DNA from: Echiichthys vipera
Lineage: Eukaryota; Chordata; Actinopteri; Perciformes; Trachinidae
Direction: 5' to 3'
DNA length: 64,000 bases
Assembly (NCBI GenBank): GCA_963691815.1
Contig: OY829657.1
Coordinates: forward strand, 12,355,551 to 12,419,550
Shown here: positions 41,201 through 49,150 of the stretch, piece after piece
How the letters are laid out: each line of letters opens with the position of its first letter
How positions within the stretch are numbered: position 1 is the stretch's first letter
The notes under the pieces: generated by a model
What the model saw: the letters and a program-made list of their open reading frames with translations, nothing else
Database searches by the model: none
Told to the model about the DNA's origin: nothing
Program-made: the position numbers and the translations under genes

Positions 41201-44200
41201 TTTGCAACAGATTATGGCTTTTGTGGTTCACCATCAAGATCATTGCATGGACTAATTTTCCTTTTTGCCCCCTTCCTCTCCCCTCTCCACTTCCCCTTCC
41301 CTCTTCTTTTTCCTCCTTTTGTTTTTTCACCTTTCACTGTTCATCTGTGATTATGATCAACCACACTACACTTTGATCTCTTGTCCTCTTTCTTCTTTCT
41401 ACTCCTGTCTTTCGCTCTCTTGCTTATGGCAGCCACCCTTGCATTCTCTCTTGCAGCGGCGGCAGCATCCGCTCAGGGCCAACGTCTCATAGCGACCCCC
41501 ACAGGTCAGGTGTTGCCTCCCCAGGCACTCCGGCCCCAAACACCAGCTGGGGGCCCCATCATGAACCTCATCCGGCCCACTCAGATGGCTGCCATGTTGC
41601 CCAATGGTACCCCCACCCTGGTGCCTCCCACACCGGATGGCGGGCTTATCTACACCACACCTTACGACTACCCTTACGCGCTGGCACCCACCTCCCTGCT
41701 GGAGTACCCCATCGAGCACAGTGGGGTTCTAGGTAAGAGAGCCTGGGGAAGCATAGGTCCGGGTACAGCGGCCAGCTTTAGCCAGCATGGACAGGAGGGC
41801 AGCTTTTTTTACCCCGGAGGGGTGCTGGACGCGGCTGCCATGAGCCACAGTCAGGACTTGTTGAAAGGTAAATATGTCGTGTCCACCTGAGGATCAAAAA
41901 CAGACAAACTCACAGAGTGGATGTGCTGGTGACGCTCTTGGTAATGGGGTGACCAGCTATGTGGCTCATATGGACACTGTATTAAAAGGCAAAGGGGGGC
42001 AAAAATTACCTTGTGAGGGCTAGACTCTTGGAAAGTTCTCTCTATGATTTAGACTTCACTGTTTTAATTACGCTCTCGCCAAACAAATATGCTCTCAGGT
42101 TTACATAGCCTCTTTTCTGCAAGGTTCATATAGGAGGACTCGCCTCAGTGTGAAATGAGGCACACCAACAGAAACACACTCACATACACGCAGCCTGCTC
42201 TCTAACCCTTTCATGCACTGGCCTGGAGGCATATTCAGTCTGGCGGCAGATCCCCTCGGATTTCTGCAGCTTTTGAAATAATTTCTCTGTGCTGTTCTCT
42301 GCAGGCAGGCCTTGATGCCTGTAGATAGTCCCTCTCTCACTCCCACTGGGGATGTTCATTAAATTCCTCCAGTCTTCTCGTTTTTTCTTCCCCTTCCCCT
42401 CTCTCAATTGTCTTAGCTTCACCCCTCGTGAACTTGAGCTCTGTGCTAATACCTGACGCTCCCCTTGGTGGGTGTGTGTCAGGTATAGTTCAATATGAGG
42501 GTCTTTATATTATATTCATTGTCAATGGTGCTTTGAGTTCAACGATCTGTTACCAAAGACATAACTGAGCATTTATTGATGAAACAGTCTAATATGAACA
42601 ACATATGTTGCATTGAGGCTGTGGATAACAAAAGCAAATGACTCTCCCATGTTAAGACAAAAGAGACCTTTGTCAGTTGCCTTCCAGCTTTAATTTGACA
42701 CAGTACTCCTCTAATGTTGACTGCGGCATCATCTGGCAGCAGCAGACTCGAGCCTGATTTTAGCTGACCTGTGTATTTGACGTGCCTCTGGGAGTCATGT
42801 GTAGAACAGAGAGGGGCAGCTGACTGGCTTTTCTCTCTTTAACTTGCAGGGTTACACTAGCTTAGTGCATTTTATTTACTCACACTATCGATCGGTGCCT
42901 TCAGCCACACAGGGCCCTGTGGAACACACTTACTCTCATACTCGCGCGCGCGCGCGCACACACACACACACACACATGCACGCACTTGGTTTGGCTGCCT
43001 GTGCGCTACTGTATTTAGCTACCGTTGGCTTCTCTGAGAATAAAGAAATGTCAGGCCATCTGCTTCTTCAGAGTAGTGTAGGTGGCTGCGTCGCCATCGG
43101 CCAAAAGTCGCTCTTAACTTGACAATGCCAGGGGGGAAAATCTTTGAATTTCATCACTTATTTACCATGTTCCCTCTTCCCCTGAGAGGGATCGATTTAC
43201 TTTTCATAATAATTGCGAGCATTACATTTTTATAATACTTGAACACACAGTGCGACAAACAGTTTGTGTGCGTCATGTACACGAGGCAGTGTCAGGTACA
43301 GCAGTTGGAGGAAACCAGTTGTGACAAATATAAGAGTAAAATGACAGCCTCTGCCGCTAGTGAACTAGTTGACCTGGAGAGAAATGGTGAAAGAGAAAAT
43401 GAGAGGGCGAGTCAGGTGGTGTCTGGCACTATTCAATTACCATCAGAGCTGTATTGGATTTCCCTCCCTTTCAAAAATAAAGAGACAAATTTCTCTCAAT
43501 CCCCCTCTGGATCCCAGAGGAAGAATCACATTATTTTTCCAGACAGCCCAGAAGCCTGTACCCTTTGCCTGCCTCCTTTTTTTAAAGAGTCCACTATATA
43601 ACTCTGAGTACTGGGGAATTTTATTACTTAAGTTATGCATTTTTAAATACCAAGTAAAACTCCAAAAAGGCGTATTATTTTTTTTCTACTGCATTTTTTC
43701 TACACTTAAAAAAAAGCTCTGTGTGGTGTGTGTGGGTGTGTGTGTATATGTACTATAATCTGTATTATGTTGCTATTCTGTGTATTGTTGTATTATCCAA
43801 GTATTATAATGATAATGGGTAAAATGTGAATGTTGTTACTGTAAAAGATGACTGTTTTTCCCCTGCTCAAAGTGAATGGTTTCTAACCTTGTGGACCTGT
43901 TACAATCTAGGTGCAATGGCTACTAAAGTGAGACGGCATGACACGCGGGTCCATCCTTACCAAAGGATTGTGACCGCTGACAGAGGTCAGTTTAGTCTCT
44001 TAGCTACACTCTGCTATTGATTGATGACTTTCAATGATTATTATGCCTTGATGCCTTAGTTGGGAATTTGTATATCGTCTGTATTGTATTTTTTGTTTTC
44101 CTTTTCCCTACCACCTTTCCTACCCCATACATCCACGCACCAGCTAAATGGTTGATTGTGGTATGCACATTTTGTTTACATTTAGTACTTAACATATACA

Positions 44201-45233
44201 GTATATGTAGAAGGTGTATATGTCAAAGCTCAGGCAAAAGTGATCTGAACAAATTTTGGTTTGGCGAAGCCAGGACAGGTAGTACCTTGCAGGCAGTGTT
44301 GAAGGTGTATAATGACATTCCTCTGATGTGAGATTAGAGTCTAAATTGGGGCAGGCTTGTTTCCATACATGATTTATCTCCTCAGCTCATAAGGAGCAAA
44401 GAAAATGAGAAGCATTTCTATACTGTATCTGAGAGACCTGGTAGGCAGAAGACAAGTAGCCATGCTGCTACCACGCACCATTTCACCTTGAAATTTAAAT
44501 TTATTTTGCATTTTATTTTTCTATGGAAGATAGACACGCACAGACATAAGCTAGTAGGTAGCTTGCATTCTTTCCAGTGTATTGCAAATAGATTGAAAAA
44601 AAAGAAGAAAAAAAAAAGCTAAAACACATTTTAAATATTTCAGTTGTACATGAGGTACTGTCATTTTATATTTGAGCATTTTATATCAAATGTATTTATG
44701 GTTCTTGTGTATATTTATATTATATTAAAAAGTATACTGCTAAATAAAGAGAAAGAATCGGAAAACATCGATTCATCTATTCATTGCACATTTAACACTA
44801 GTCACATTTATAACATTAGTGAGTCTCACCACTAATCACACTGTTTGTAACTTGCACTCAAACTTGAAAGACACTAAAACACTAGATTTTTGTTGTTCTT
44901 CTGTTGTTTGTCTGTTCGACTTCTCTTTGCTTCTGTTTTGATTTTTGGGGGCAATGTGCATTTAAATTAAACCGCCAAAGCTACCTGATTCAGGGTGGGG
45001 GCTTAGTAGTTGGGATCATGATGTGACAACGTCATGATTATAAGTAGATTAGCTGGTTCATCTCACATTGGCAAGGGAATTAGAAGCAGGGGGCGACATG
45101 AGAGATTGCATTCATTTTATTGTTAAAATGATGTCATTCCAGTCTCTTCTTGCTGACACTAATATCCTTTCTATCTTTTTTTTCTGTTTGTTTTGTTTTT
45201 GTTTCTAACCACCTAGCCGCCACCGGCAACTAA
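3140..45233 (+). CDS. qkia: quaking (STAR/KH RNA-binding protein), exons 2-8 of a QKI-5-type transcript, 5' partial
   Basis: Joined exons 3140-3282, 13621-13737, 21307-21450, 39924-40011, 41433-41732, 43911-43985 and 45217-45233 give one uninterrupted frame with consistent phases (1,0,0,0,1,1,1). Together with one base from exon 1 they encode 294 residues. Exon 1, expected to carry the start and most of QUA1, is not in the window; adding its usual 47 residues gives 341, the length of vertebrate QKI-5. Order: QUA1 end, KH domain with GPRG loop, QUA2, Pro/Ala/Tyr-rich tail, NLS exon, terminal AATGN. The family binds ACUAAY plus a UAAY half-site as a dimer and regulates splicing, mRNA stability and myelin or muscle development. 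Assignment to the qkia paralogue rests on remembered wording such as HPLELPEP and the AMATKV tail; family assignment is near certain, paralogue less so. Confidence 0.96.
3283..13620 (+). other. qkia: intron 2 of qkia
   Basis: This 10.3-kb intron has no exon I can support. It holds a (TA)n at 7247-7303, TGCG/TG repeats at 5491-5528 and a GA run at 10801-10816. Open frames such as 9302-8865 (minus) and 4009-4386 (plus) lack any recognisable domain and codon structure. It ends in a CT-rich tract and CTGCAG. Confidence 0.85.
7247..7303. repeat. (AT)n microsatellite
   Basis: 57 bp of pure AT/TA in intron 2; self-complementary. Confidence 0.97.
13621..13737 (+). CDS. qkia: qkia exon 3: KH domain core with GXXG loop
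   Basis: A 117-nt, phase 0-0 exon sits between a pyrimidine-rich tract ending CTGCAG and the donor AAG|GTAAGC. It encodes 39 residues (about 96-134): YNFVGRILGPRG, then LTAKQLEAETGCKI, then MVRGKSSMRDKKK. GPRG is the invariant GXXG RNA-contact loop between KH helices 1 and 2. KIMVRGK is the beta strand that follows, and the Lys-rich end opens the variable loop. The conservation level is typical of STAR proteins. No track-length open frame covers it because it is short and closed by intron stops. Confidence 0.97.
19927..20839. mobile_element. hAT-like non-autonomous DNA transposon, about 0.9 kb
   Basis: The left end CTTTTCGACTAAG (19927-19939) and the right end GTTAGTTGAAAAG (20827-20839) are inverted copies with 11 of 13 matches. 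Inside both ends are related blocks rich in GGTTCAGAGCCGG / CTGGTGCTGGTTC. This resembles a common fish repeat. There is no transposase frame. I could not see a matching target duplication, so the exact ends are uncertain. Confidence 0.5.
20480..20528. repeat. inverted repeat within the 19927-20839 element
   Basis: AATGTTAGCC (20480-20489) and GGCTAACATT (20519-20528) are perfect 10-bp inverted copies around a loop rich in GCTAGC-type words, typical of the inside of fish MITEs. Confidence 0.7.
21307..21450 (+). CDS. qkia: qkia exon 4: KH domain C-terminal half
   Basis: This 144-nt exon, phase 0-0, follows a long CT-rich tract and CCAG, and ends GCT|GTGAGT. It encodes 48 residues (about 135-182): EEQNRGKPNWEHLNEDLHV, LITVEDTQGRAEIKMRRAV and EEVKKLLVPA. 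These are the variable loop, last beta strand and long C-terminal helix of the extended STAR-type KH domain. The acceptor reads CAGGAGGAG, so a NAGNAG-type shift dropping one Glu is formally possible, but GAG acceptors are rarely used. Confidence 0.97.
23565..23602. repeat. (AC)19 microsatellite
   Basis: 38-bp AC run in intron 4, followed directly by GTGTGTG, so the end is locally self-complementary. Confidence 0.95.
24396..24443. repeat. (GT)n-loop-(AC)n hairpin
   Basis: A 26-base GT run (24396-24421) is followed, after a 6-base spacer, by a 16-base AC run (24428-24443). The two arms are perfectly complementary and can form a stable hairpin in DNA or intronic RNA. Confidence 0.9.
27629..27687. 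repeat. (TGCG)n then (TG)n repeat
   Basis: About nine TGCG units pass into TG units in intron 4. An alternating purine-pyrimidine tract. Confidence 0.95.
29159..29201. repeat. (TA)n microsatellite
   Basis: 43 bp of alternating TA in intron 4 with a second short TA block directly after it. Confidence 0.95.
30101..30376 (+). mobile_element. L2-like LINE 3'-end remnant
   Basis: The sequence contains the widespread fish-repeat phrases GCATGTTCTCCCCGTGTCTG, TTTCCTCCCACAATCC, GTTAGGTTAATTGATGACTC and GTGTACCCCGCCTCACGCCC, in the usual order, and ends in a short tandem (ATGA/GAAT) tail. This is the 3' end of an L2-type (Maui-like) LINE or a SINE sharing that tail. It is 5'-truncated and has no reverse transcriptase. 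Family assignment is from memory of the consensus wording. Confidence 0.7.
36595..37495. mobile_element. hAT-type non-autonomous DNA transposon, 901 bp
   Basis: It begins TAGGGAT, then GCATTGGCCGAACATTG, and ends GGCGCATCCCTA, the inverted complement of the start. Subterminal GCCGATATTT / GGTATCAGTCAG words match a known fish hAT family. The flanking octamers GTTTATAC (36587-36594) and ATTTGTGC (37496-37503) agree at five of eight positions, the rest being transitions, which fits an old 8-bp target duplication. No transposase frame. The 222-codon open frame that enters the left end is not a gene. Confidence 0.65.
39415..39615. promoter_or_regulatory. possible enhancer-like block in intron 4
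   Basis: A non-repetitive AT-rich stretch just upstream of exon 5 with dense homeodomain-type words (TAATTG, TAATTA-like) and two copies of ATTGCGCA (39534-39541, 39546-39553) exactly 12 bp apart, a C/EBP-like half palindrome. Conservation cannot be judged from one sequence. Confidence 0.25.
39900..39906 (+). promoter_or_regulatory. branch-point / ACUAAC site before exon 5
   Basis: CACTAAC ends 17 nt before exon 5. It is a near-ideal branch site for SF1 and a perfect quaking core at the same time. Confidence 0.45.
39924..40011 (+). CDS. qkia: qkia exon 5: QUA2
   Basis: An 88-nt exon in phase 0 ends in phase 1 (GCAC|GTAAGT). It encodes AEGEDNLKKMQLMELAILNG then TYRDNNIKA, followed by the first base of a Pro codon. 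This is QUA2 (about residues 183-211), the helix that extends the RNA-binding surface of STAR proteins and reads the 3' part of ACUAAY. A near-optimal branch site, CACTAAC at 39900-39906, lies 18 nt upstream of the exon; it is also a perfect ACUAAC quaking core. Confidence 0.97.
40012..41432 (+). other. qkia: intron 5 of qkia
   Basis: 1.4 kb between exons 5 and 6, without recognisable repeats. The 3' end is strongly CT-rich (about 41262-41420). I see no further exon in it. Confidence 0.85.
41433..41732 (+). CDS. qkia: qkia exon 6: Pro/Ala-rich, Tyr-rich C-terminal region
   Basis: The 300-nt exon starts after TTATGGCAG and reads P-TLAFSLAAAAASAQGQR, then a Pro-rich stretch (LPPQALRPQTPAGGP), NLIRPTQMAAMLPNGTPTL and YTTPYDYPYALAPTS, and ends EHSGVLG. 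It covers about residues 212-312. PXXP motifs and the cluster of Tyr residues match the family's SH3-binding and Src-phosphorylation region. The end, CTAG|GTAAGA, is the canonical QKI splice point at which alternative C-termini begin (SGVLG). The reading frame does not stop there; see the extension entry. The ATG used by the longest open frame (41381) is intronic and is not a start. Confidence 0.97.
41733..41867 (+). CDS. qkia: possible in-frame extension of qkia exon 6 by an alternative 5' splice site
   Basis: Past the canonical donor the frame stays open for 51 more codons to TGA at 41888-41890. Exactly 135 nt (45 codons) downstream is a second donor, AAAG|GTAAAT, in the same phase 1. Joining it to exon 7 would insert a 45-residue Gly/Ser/Ala-rich segment (starting KRAWGSIGPG and ending SHSQDLLKG) before AMATKV. 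The bases are GC-richer than the flanking intron and look codon-like. Alternatively, reading through without splicing would give a 51-residue tail ending KYVVST that lacks the NLS exon. I do not know this segment from other QKI proteins; it could also be a chance open stretch. Confidence 0.4.
42943..42976. repeat. (CG)7-(CA)10 alternating tract
   Basis: Fourteen bases of pure CG run straight into 20 bases of CA in intron 6. It is the most Z-DNA-prone composition in the window. Confidence 0.9.
43880..43888 (+). promoter_or_regulatory. branch-like TTTCTAACC before exon 7
   Basis: The branch A (43886) would be 25 nt from the exon. The identical 9-mer occurs again just before exon 8 (45202-45210). 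Confidence 0.4.
43911..43985 (+). CDS. qkia: qkia exon 7: QKI-5-specific nuclear localisation exon
   Basis: The 75-nt exon, phase 1-1, lies between ACAATCTAG and GAG|GTCAGT. It encodes AMATKVRRHDTRVHPYQRIV then TADR, about residues 313-336. RVHPYQR is the nuclear localisation motif that makes QKI-5 nuclear, so including this exon sets the cell compartment of the protein. A CTAAC branch-like site (TTTCTAACC, 43880-43888) lies about 25 nt upstream. Confidence 0.97.
43986..45216 (+). other. qkia: intron 7 of qkia
   Basis: 1.2 kb between the NLS exon and the terminal exon. It contains an AT-rich middle, a short inverted repeat (45015-45038), a likely branch/ACTAAT site (45158-45163), a long T-rich tract and a TAAC just before the acceptor. 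Confidence 0.85.
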
Positions 45234-45234
45234 C
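45206..45234 (+). promoter_or_regulatory. bipartite quaking-response-like element across the last 3' splice site
   Basis: A TAAC half-site (45206-45209, in intron 7) and a perfect ACTAAC core (45229-45234, containing the TAA stop) are separated by 19 nt, inside the 1-20 nt range described for quaking response elements, though in reversed order. A further ACTAAT lies at 45158-45163 and is also the likely branch site. The arrangement suggests that the protein could bind its own pre-mRNA at this exon. Confidence 0.4.
45217..45233 (+). CDS. qkia: qkia exon 8 coding end: terminal AATGN and stop
   Basis: After the acceptor ACCTAG the first 14 bases complete the split Ala codon and encode A-ATGN, followed by TAA at 45231-45233. 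This is the invariant C-terminus of QKI-5. It is far too short to find by open-frame length and was placed by splicing phase from exon 7 (GAC AGA G|CC). The stop codon lies inside an ACTAAC hexamer. Confidence 0.96.
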
Positions 45235-45591
45235 ACATGACCTTCTGACCTCTGAACTCTTCACCCAATGACGAGCCGCCCCAAGCCTGCCTGCTGATCA
45301 GTTAACTGGTAATTGCCTTTTGCTAGCCTCTCGGACGCAAGTGAGAGAGAGAGAGAGAGAGGCGCCTGCCCGTACAGTTACCCTAACACGTTCTGACAAA
45401 AAATAGAAACCAACGCCGAATCTTCACAGAAACACAACAAAACCCAACAAAGTTGTGTAATATTCATTTTATTTTTTCCCTCTGTTCATTGAGTTCAATT
45501 CCCATTCTTTCTCTTTCTTTTTCTTCATGAATCATATACTGGGTGGATGTGTTTGTAATATTACTCATAAATCTGCACTGAATTATATAGC

Positions 45592-45597
45592 AATAAA
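45592..45597 (+). terminator. qkia: possible proximal poly(A) signal
   Basis: AATAAA lies about 360 nt after the stop. What follows is C-rich rather than GU-rich, so it is probably weak, but it would give a short UTR lacking the miR-375 and miR-200 sites. Confidence 0.25.
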
Positions 45598-47859
45598 GAC
45601 CCCCACCCCAACCTGCCCACCCACCCGCCTTCAATCGCTCTAATTTGGTGACCTCACTATGAATCAAAGTTCAATATCTATTTGACGCAAACCGTTTGGT
45701 TTCAGAGTAATGACCTAATCCCCCCCTCCCTCCCTTCCCCCCCCAAAAGCCCCTACCTGTCCCACCCTGTTCTGACACCCACCTACTGGGAGAGAAAAAG
45801 AAATGGAAGGAAAGAGAACATACACTCACATTAACTTGTTTAATTTCTGTCATTTTTCACATGTAGTGCAGTTGTTGAGCTCTAAAAATGTACTTATGAG
45901 CTGACACATTCTGGGTGTGCCCCTCCAAACAGCTTTCTATCTGTTTTTAAAAAAAGCATGGCTGAAATGATTGCAAGAAAAAAAGCTTTTTATGATTTAT
46001 GTGTTTTTTTCTTCTGTCTTTTTTTTTGTTTTTGCTTTTGAGTAATTTTCTCCACTTGATTTTGGTTTCTCGGTTTTTCACATTTGACTAATTAGCTTTA
46101 CTTAAATTGACTAGCCAAATTTAGGTTATTATCTCAAAACAAAACGCAATCTGATGTTAGAAGCAGGCGGCAGAGACTAAGAAATGATGAAGGGCAAGAT
46201 GGGAAGGTCACTATTTGGGCTGATGGGTCTTTCTGTGTGTGTGTTTTTTTTTAATTAATACTACAATGAAAGTAGGGTGTGCTGAAGCTTTGGGGACAGT
46301 GGAGCAGTGCTTATTAGCTACTGACCAGTGCTACGCCCCCATCCACACTACATCCATTATACAGTGCCTGATGTATTTAGAAAAATACCGTGATGAGTTA
46401 GCCGAGCTGTGATTGAAAAGACAAAAAAAAGTATTAAGTGTGCATATTTAGCCAAAGGGTTTTTCCAATGAATTATATATCTGCAATTATGCATCTGTCT
46501 CACAGAGGGCTCTCTCTCGTGATTTTAGCGTTTGGAAGGGTGTGAATTTGTGGTGCCTGCCTTCAGCTGGAACAGACAGCCAGTCAGTTAGATGAGTTTT
46601 ACCCATTAGTGCTATGTTCTTTTTTTGAGGAGGTGAGCGCAGGCAATTAACACTAAATCAACACGCTACTCCATTACAGTATACATTGCTAAGGGGAAGG
46701 GCACTTTGAAGATCTGTACATACATGCTTTTGTCATGAAGCGTCTATATTTGAGTTGTTTCATCAGCCACATTGCCAAAATAGTGTTAATTTCTTTATTT
46801 TTTTTGCATCTCAAGATTTGGTCAATTTCTTTAAGTGTCTTTTTATGTTTAACCCCAGTCACCAGTTGGGACATCAGGTGGGCATAATCTAAGCCTTCCT
46901 GCAAATAGGACTTTAAATTTTTTGTTTGTCATGATTATTTTAGCGATGAAACCTTTATTTTTAAAACATGACGATCCCTCCAAAAGCGCATCCACAATGT
47001 GTCACACCTCCTTGTGATCATAGTCTCCTGAGCCCACAATCTTTTGTTCAACTCTCTCAAGAAAAAATAGGATGTGAAAGCCATGCCTGCCTGTTCAAAT
47101 TGCTTTATACATACGTCTTATATATATATAAATATATATATATATAAATATATACAAATGTAGATATCTGTCATTGCATATACAAATACAGAAGAGAACA
47201 AAAAATAGATAATTTTACAGGGTGCTGGAGAAGAGAAAAAAATTGAAAAATCTATTTTTGGCAATTTTAGCTTTTGATACTTTTACTTGCAGTTACAAAA
47301 TCTTTAAAAAAAAAAATCAATAAAAAAGAAAGTTTAGAACAGTACAGGGGGAAACGGAAATTGTAAGTGGGTGAGGAAAAAGTGCTGTTACTTGGATACG
47401 ATTGGAAAAGACGACGGCGACCAAAACAGTCGTAGCCGTAAGAGTTAGCGAGGATCAGAGCAAGACGGACGCCTCGCGAGTTTTAAAAAGGATCAAATCA
47501 AAGTGCCTTATCAACAGTGGTTTCTGTTTTCTGAGTGTTCCAGTTGTGTTCAATAATATCCAGCACCCACCAAGATGGCGCAGAGAGGAATGGCTAGTGT
47601 TACACGCGCTGAATAGCCGAGCAGGGTAGCTCCCACCATATCGTGGTGTTACCGAAGTTATTCTATGCAAAAGAATAGCAGTCGTTTTGACCAGCTAAAA
47701 TATGTGCCATGGTTTTGTCTTCCTGAAATTATTATTTTTTTTCTTTTTCCTTTACTCGATGGCCCTTTACTCTGCTGTATGTGCAGGTTTTGTTTATTTA
47801 GATTTTTAATGATCAAATGAAATATTGTCTTGATTTTTGGTAACTGTGATTAACTTCCT

Positions 47860-47867
47860 CGAACAAA
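47860..47867 (+). promoter_or_regulatory. miR-375 8-mer seed site in the 3' UTR
   Basis: CGAACAAA pairs with miR-375 positions 2-8 and has the A opposite position 1. miR-375 is an established repressor of QKI in mammalian epithelial cells. Confidence 0.5.
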
Positions 47868-48375
47868 TTGAACTGCCAATAGCAATGCAGTAGTCTGCCA
47901 GAACACGTCTTGATCGTGAGCTGAGAAAAATACATAACGTTCAAGGGAATGGATAGGGAAAAGAGGGGAGACGTCCCTGTCGGCATTAAGCTCGTTTGTT
48001 TCAACAGCTACAAACTGAAAGCATGCAGTCCGTGTCTCACGATGTCAATTTGACAAACAAACTATCAATACAATCACGGGATTCACGATGGATGAATGAA
48101 ATGCCTCATAATGAAACGAGCATCTCTGTGTCAGCCAGATAGTTTCCAGTTATTGAAACAACTGACAGTTTATTGCCGGGAGGTAAACTCATAACATCAA
48201 ATTGAGGAATTCTTTGATCCCGATATTACCCTTGGCAGTTATTTTTTTTTTATTCATAGCTCTTTCATCATGCTGTTACACCGAAAGGTCAATGAAATTT
48301 TTCTTTTTCAGTGTTATTATTTTAAATTGAAATGCAATATTAAAGTGGAGCAAGTGATGGCTATTCAGCATTTGA

Positions 48376-48383
48376 CAGTATTA
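48376..48383 (+). promoter_or_regulatory. miR-200b/c/429 8-mer seed site in the 3' UTR
   Basis: CAGTATTA is the full 8-mer target for the AAUACUG seed. The miR-200 family is known to repress QKI-5 in mammals during control of epithelial identity. Confidence 0.5.
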
Positions 48384-48884
48384 AGAAAATTCCCTCTGCA
48401 ATGTTACAACTTGCTGTGTCATTGTGAAAAGCTGGATAAGTCCATCAGGTGAAAGGTTAACTCTATACCTACCGTATTCTCTCTGGCCTGCCTACTACAT
48501 GTATGATAATGTAATTAACAGCCATTGTTACAGGTTTATAATGTATTTTTCTAATCTCATTTTATATGTATATTAATCATGTTTCTGAGTGCTTTTTTTT
48601 TTTTTTTTTTTTATGAAACCCACTACAACTCCCCCCCCCCCTAAACGGCCCCTCTCCTCCTCCAACCCCCTCCCCCTTTTTCTTTTACATCTTGAAAGCT
48701 GTCTCTTGTGGGGAGTGTTGCCTTTTCCCTGTTATATTTGGTTTTGTTTTCTTGCCAATTCCCAGCTTGTTTAACTCATTAGCTACTTTATTAGTTTTCT
48801 TGTCATAAGTATTTTTACATGCTTGCATTTAGTTTTCATGGTGTATGCTGTTATTTTTCTTATTAACCTCTTGGCATTTATTTT

Positions 48885-48942
48885 AATAAAACATTCTTAG
48901 TAAGAATTTTACTAACTTGCTGATATTTTGTCTTGTGTTTTT
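48885..48942 (+). terminator. qkia: main candidate poly(A) site of qkia
   Basis: A canonical AATAAA (48885-48890) is followed, 35-50 nt on, by a GU/U-rich stretch (48925-48942, TTTTGTCTTGTG then a T run), the normal downstream element. Cleavage would fall near 48905. It is the only AATAAA in the region that I see with a convincing downstream element. Confidence 0.55.
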
Positions 48943-49039
48943 AACCAGTTTCATGAATGTATTACCTTGGTCTGGTTCACGGACTAACACAATTAAAACT
49001 GGTGTCTGGCCACCACTTACACTGACACGCACACTGCAT

Positions 49040-49041
<2 letters not shown>

Positions 49042-49079
<38 letters not shown>
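49042..49079. repeat. (AC)19 flanked by near-identical direct repeats
   Basis: The run is bracketed by GCACACTGCATAAACACAC on the left and GCACACTACATAAACACAC on the right. Confidence 0.9.
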
Positions 49080-49085
<6 letters not shown>

Positions 49086-49150
49086 TACATAAACACACAC
49101 GACCTAACTGGAAACTGCACGAGTTGATAAGCGTCACTCACGCCCGCTCA

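Larger units (their letters stand above)
41868..43910 (+). other. qkia: intron 6 of qkia (from the second donor)
   Basis: About 2 kb between the exon 6 donors and exon 7. It holds the end of the read-through frame (TGA 41888-41890), an ATTAAA (41981-41986), a (CG)7-(CA)10 run (42943-42976) and a branch-like TTTCTAACC near the end. I found no QKI-6-type or QKI-7-type tail exon in it by eye. Confidence 0.8.
45234..48905 (+). other. qkia: qkia 3' untranslated region (proximal form)
   Basis: AT-rich sequence without credible coding frames follows the QKI-5 stop, as expected for this gene, whose 3' UTR is several kb long in vertebrates. It contains a (GA)n run (45342-45361), C-rich tracts (45599-45620, 45720-45745), T-rich stretches, an AU dinucleotide tract (47118-47152) and microRNA seed sites described separately. 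The end is inferred from the AATAAA at 48885. UTR-like AT-rich sequence continues to about 51.6 kb, so a longer form is possible. Several open frames here (e.g. 46689-46904 minus, 47402-47629 plus) look like chance. Confidence 0.75.

Noticed and set aside
41381..41432. In-frame ATG upstream of exon 6 as an alternative start
   Set aside because: It lies in the polypyrimidine tract and acceptor of exon 6; the hydrophobic leader it would encode is translated intron.
44744..44749. AATAAA as a gene end
   Set aside because: It is inside intron 7, between two well-supported coding exons. Use would truncate the protein before AATGN, and there is no downstream element.
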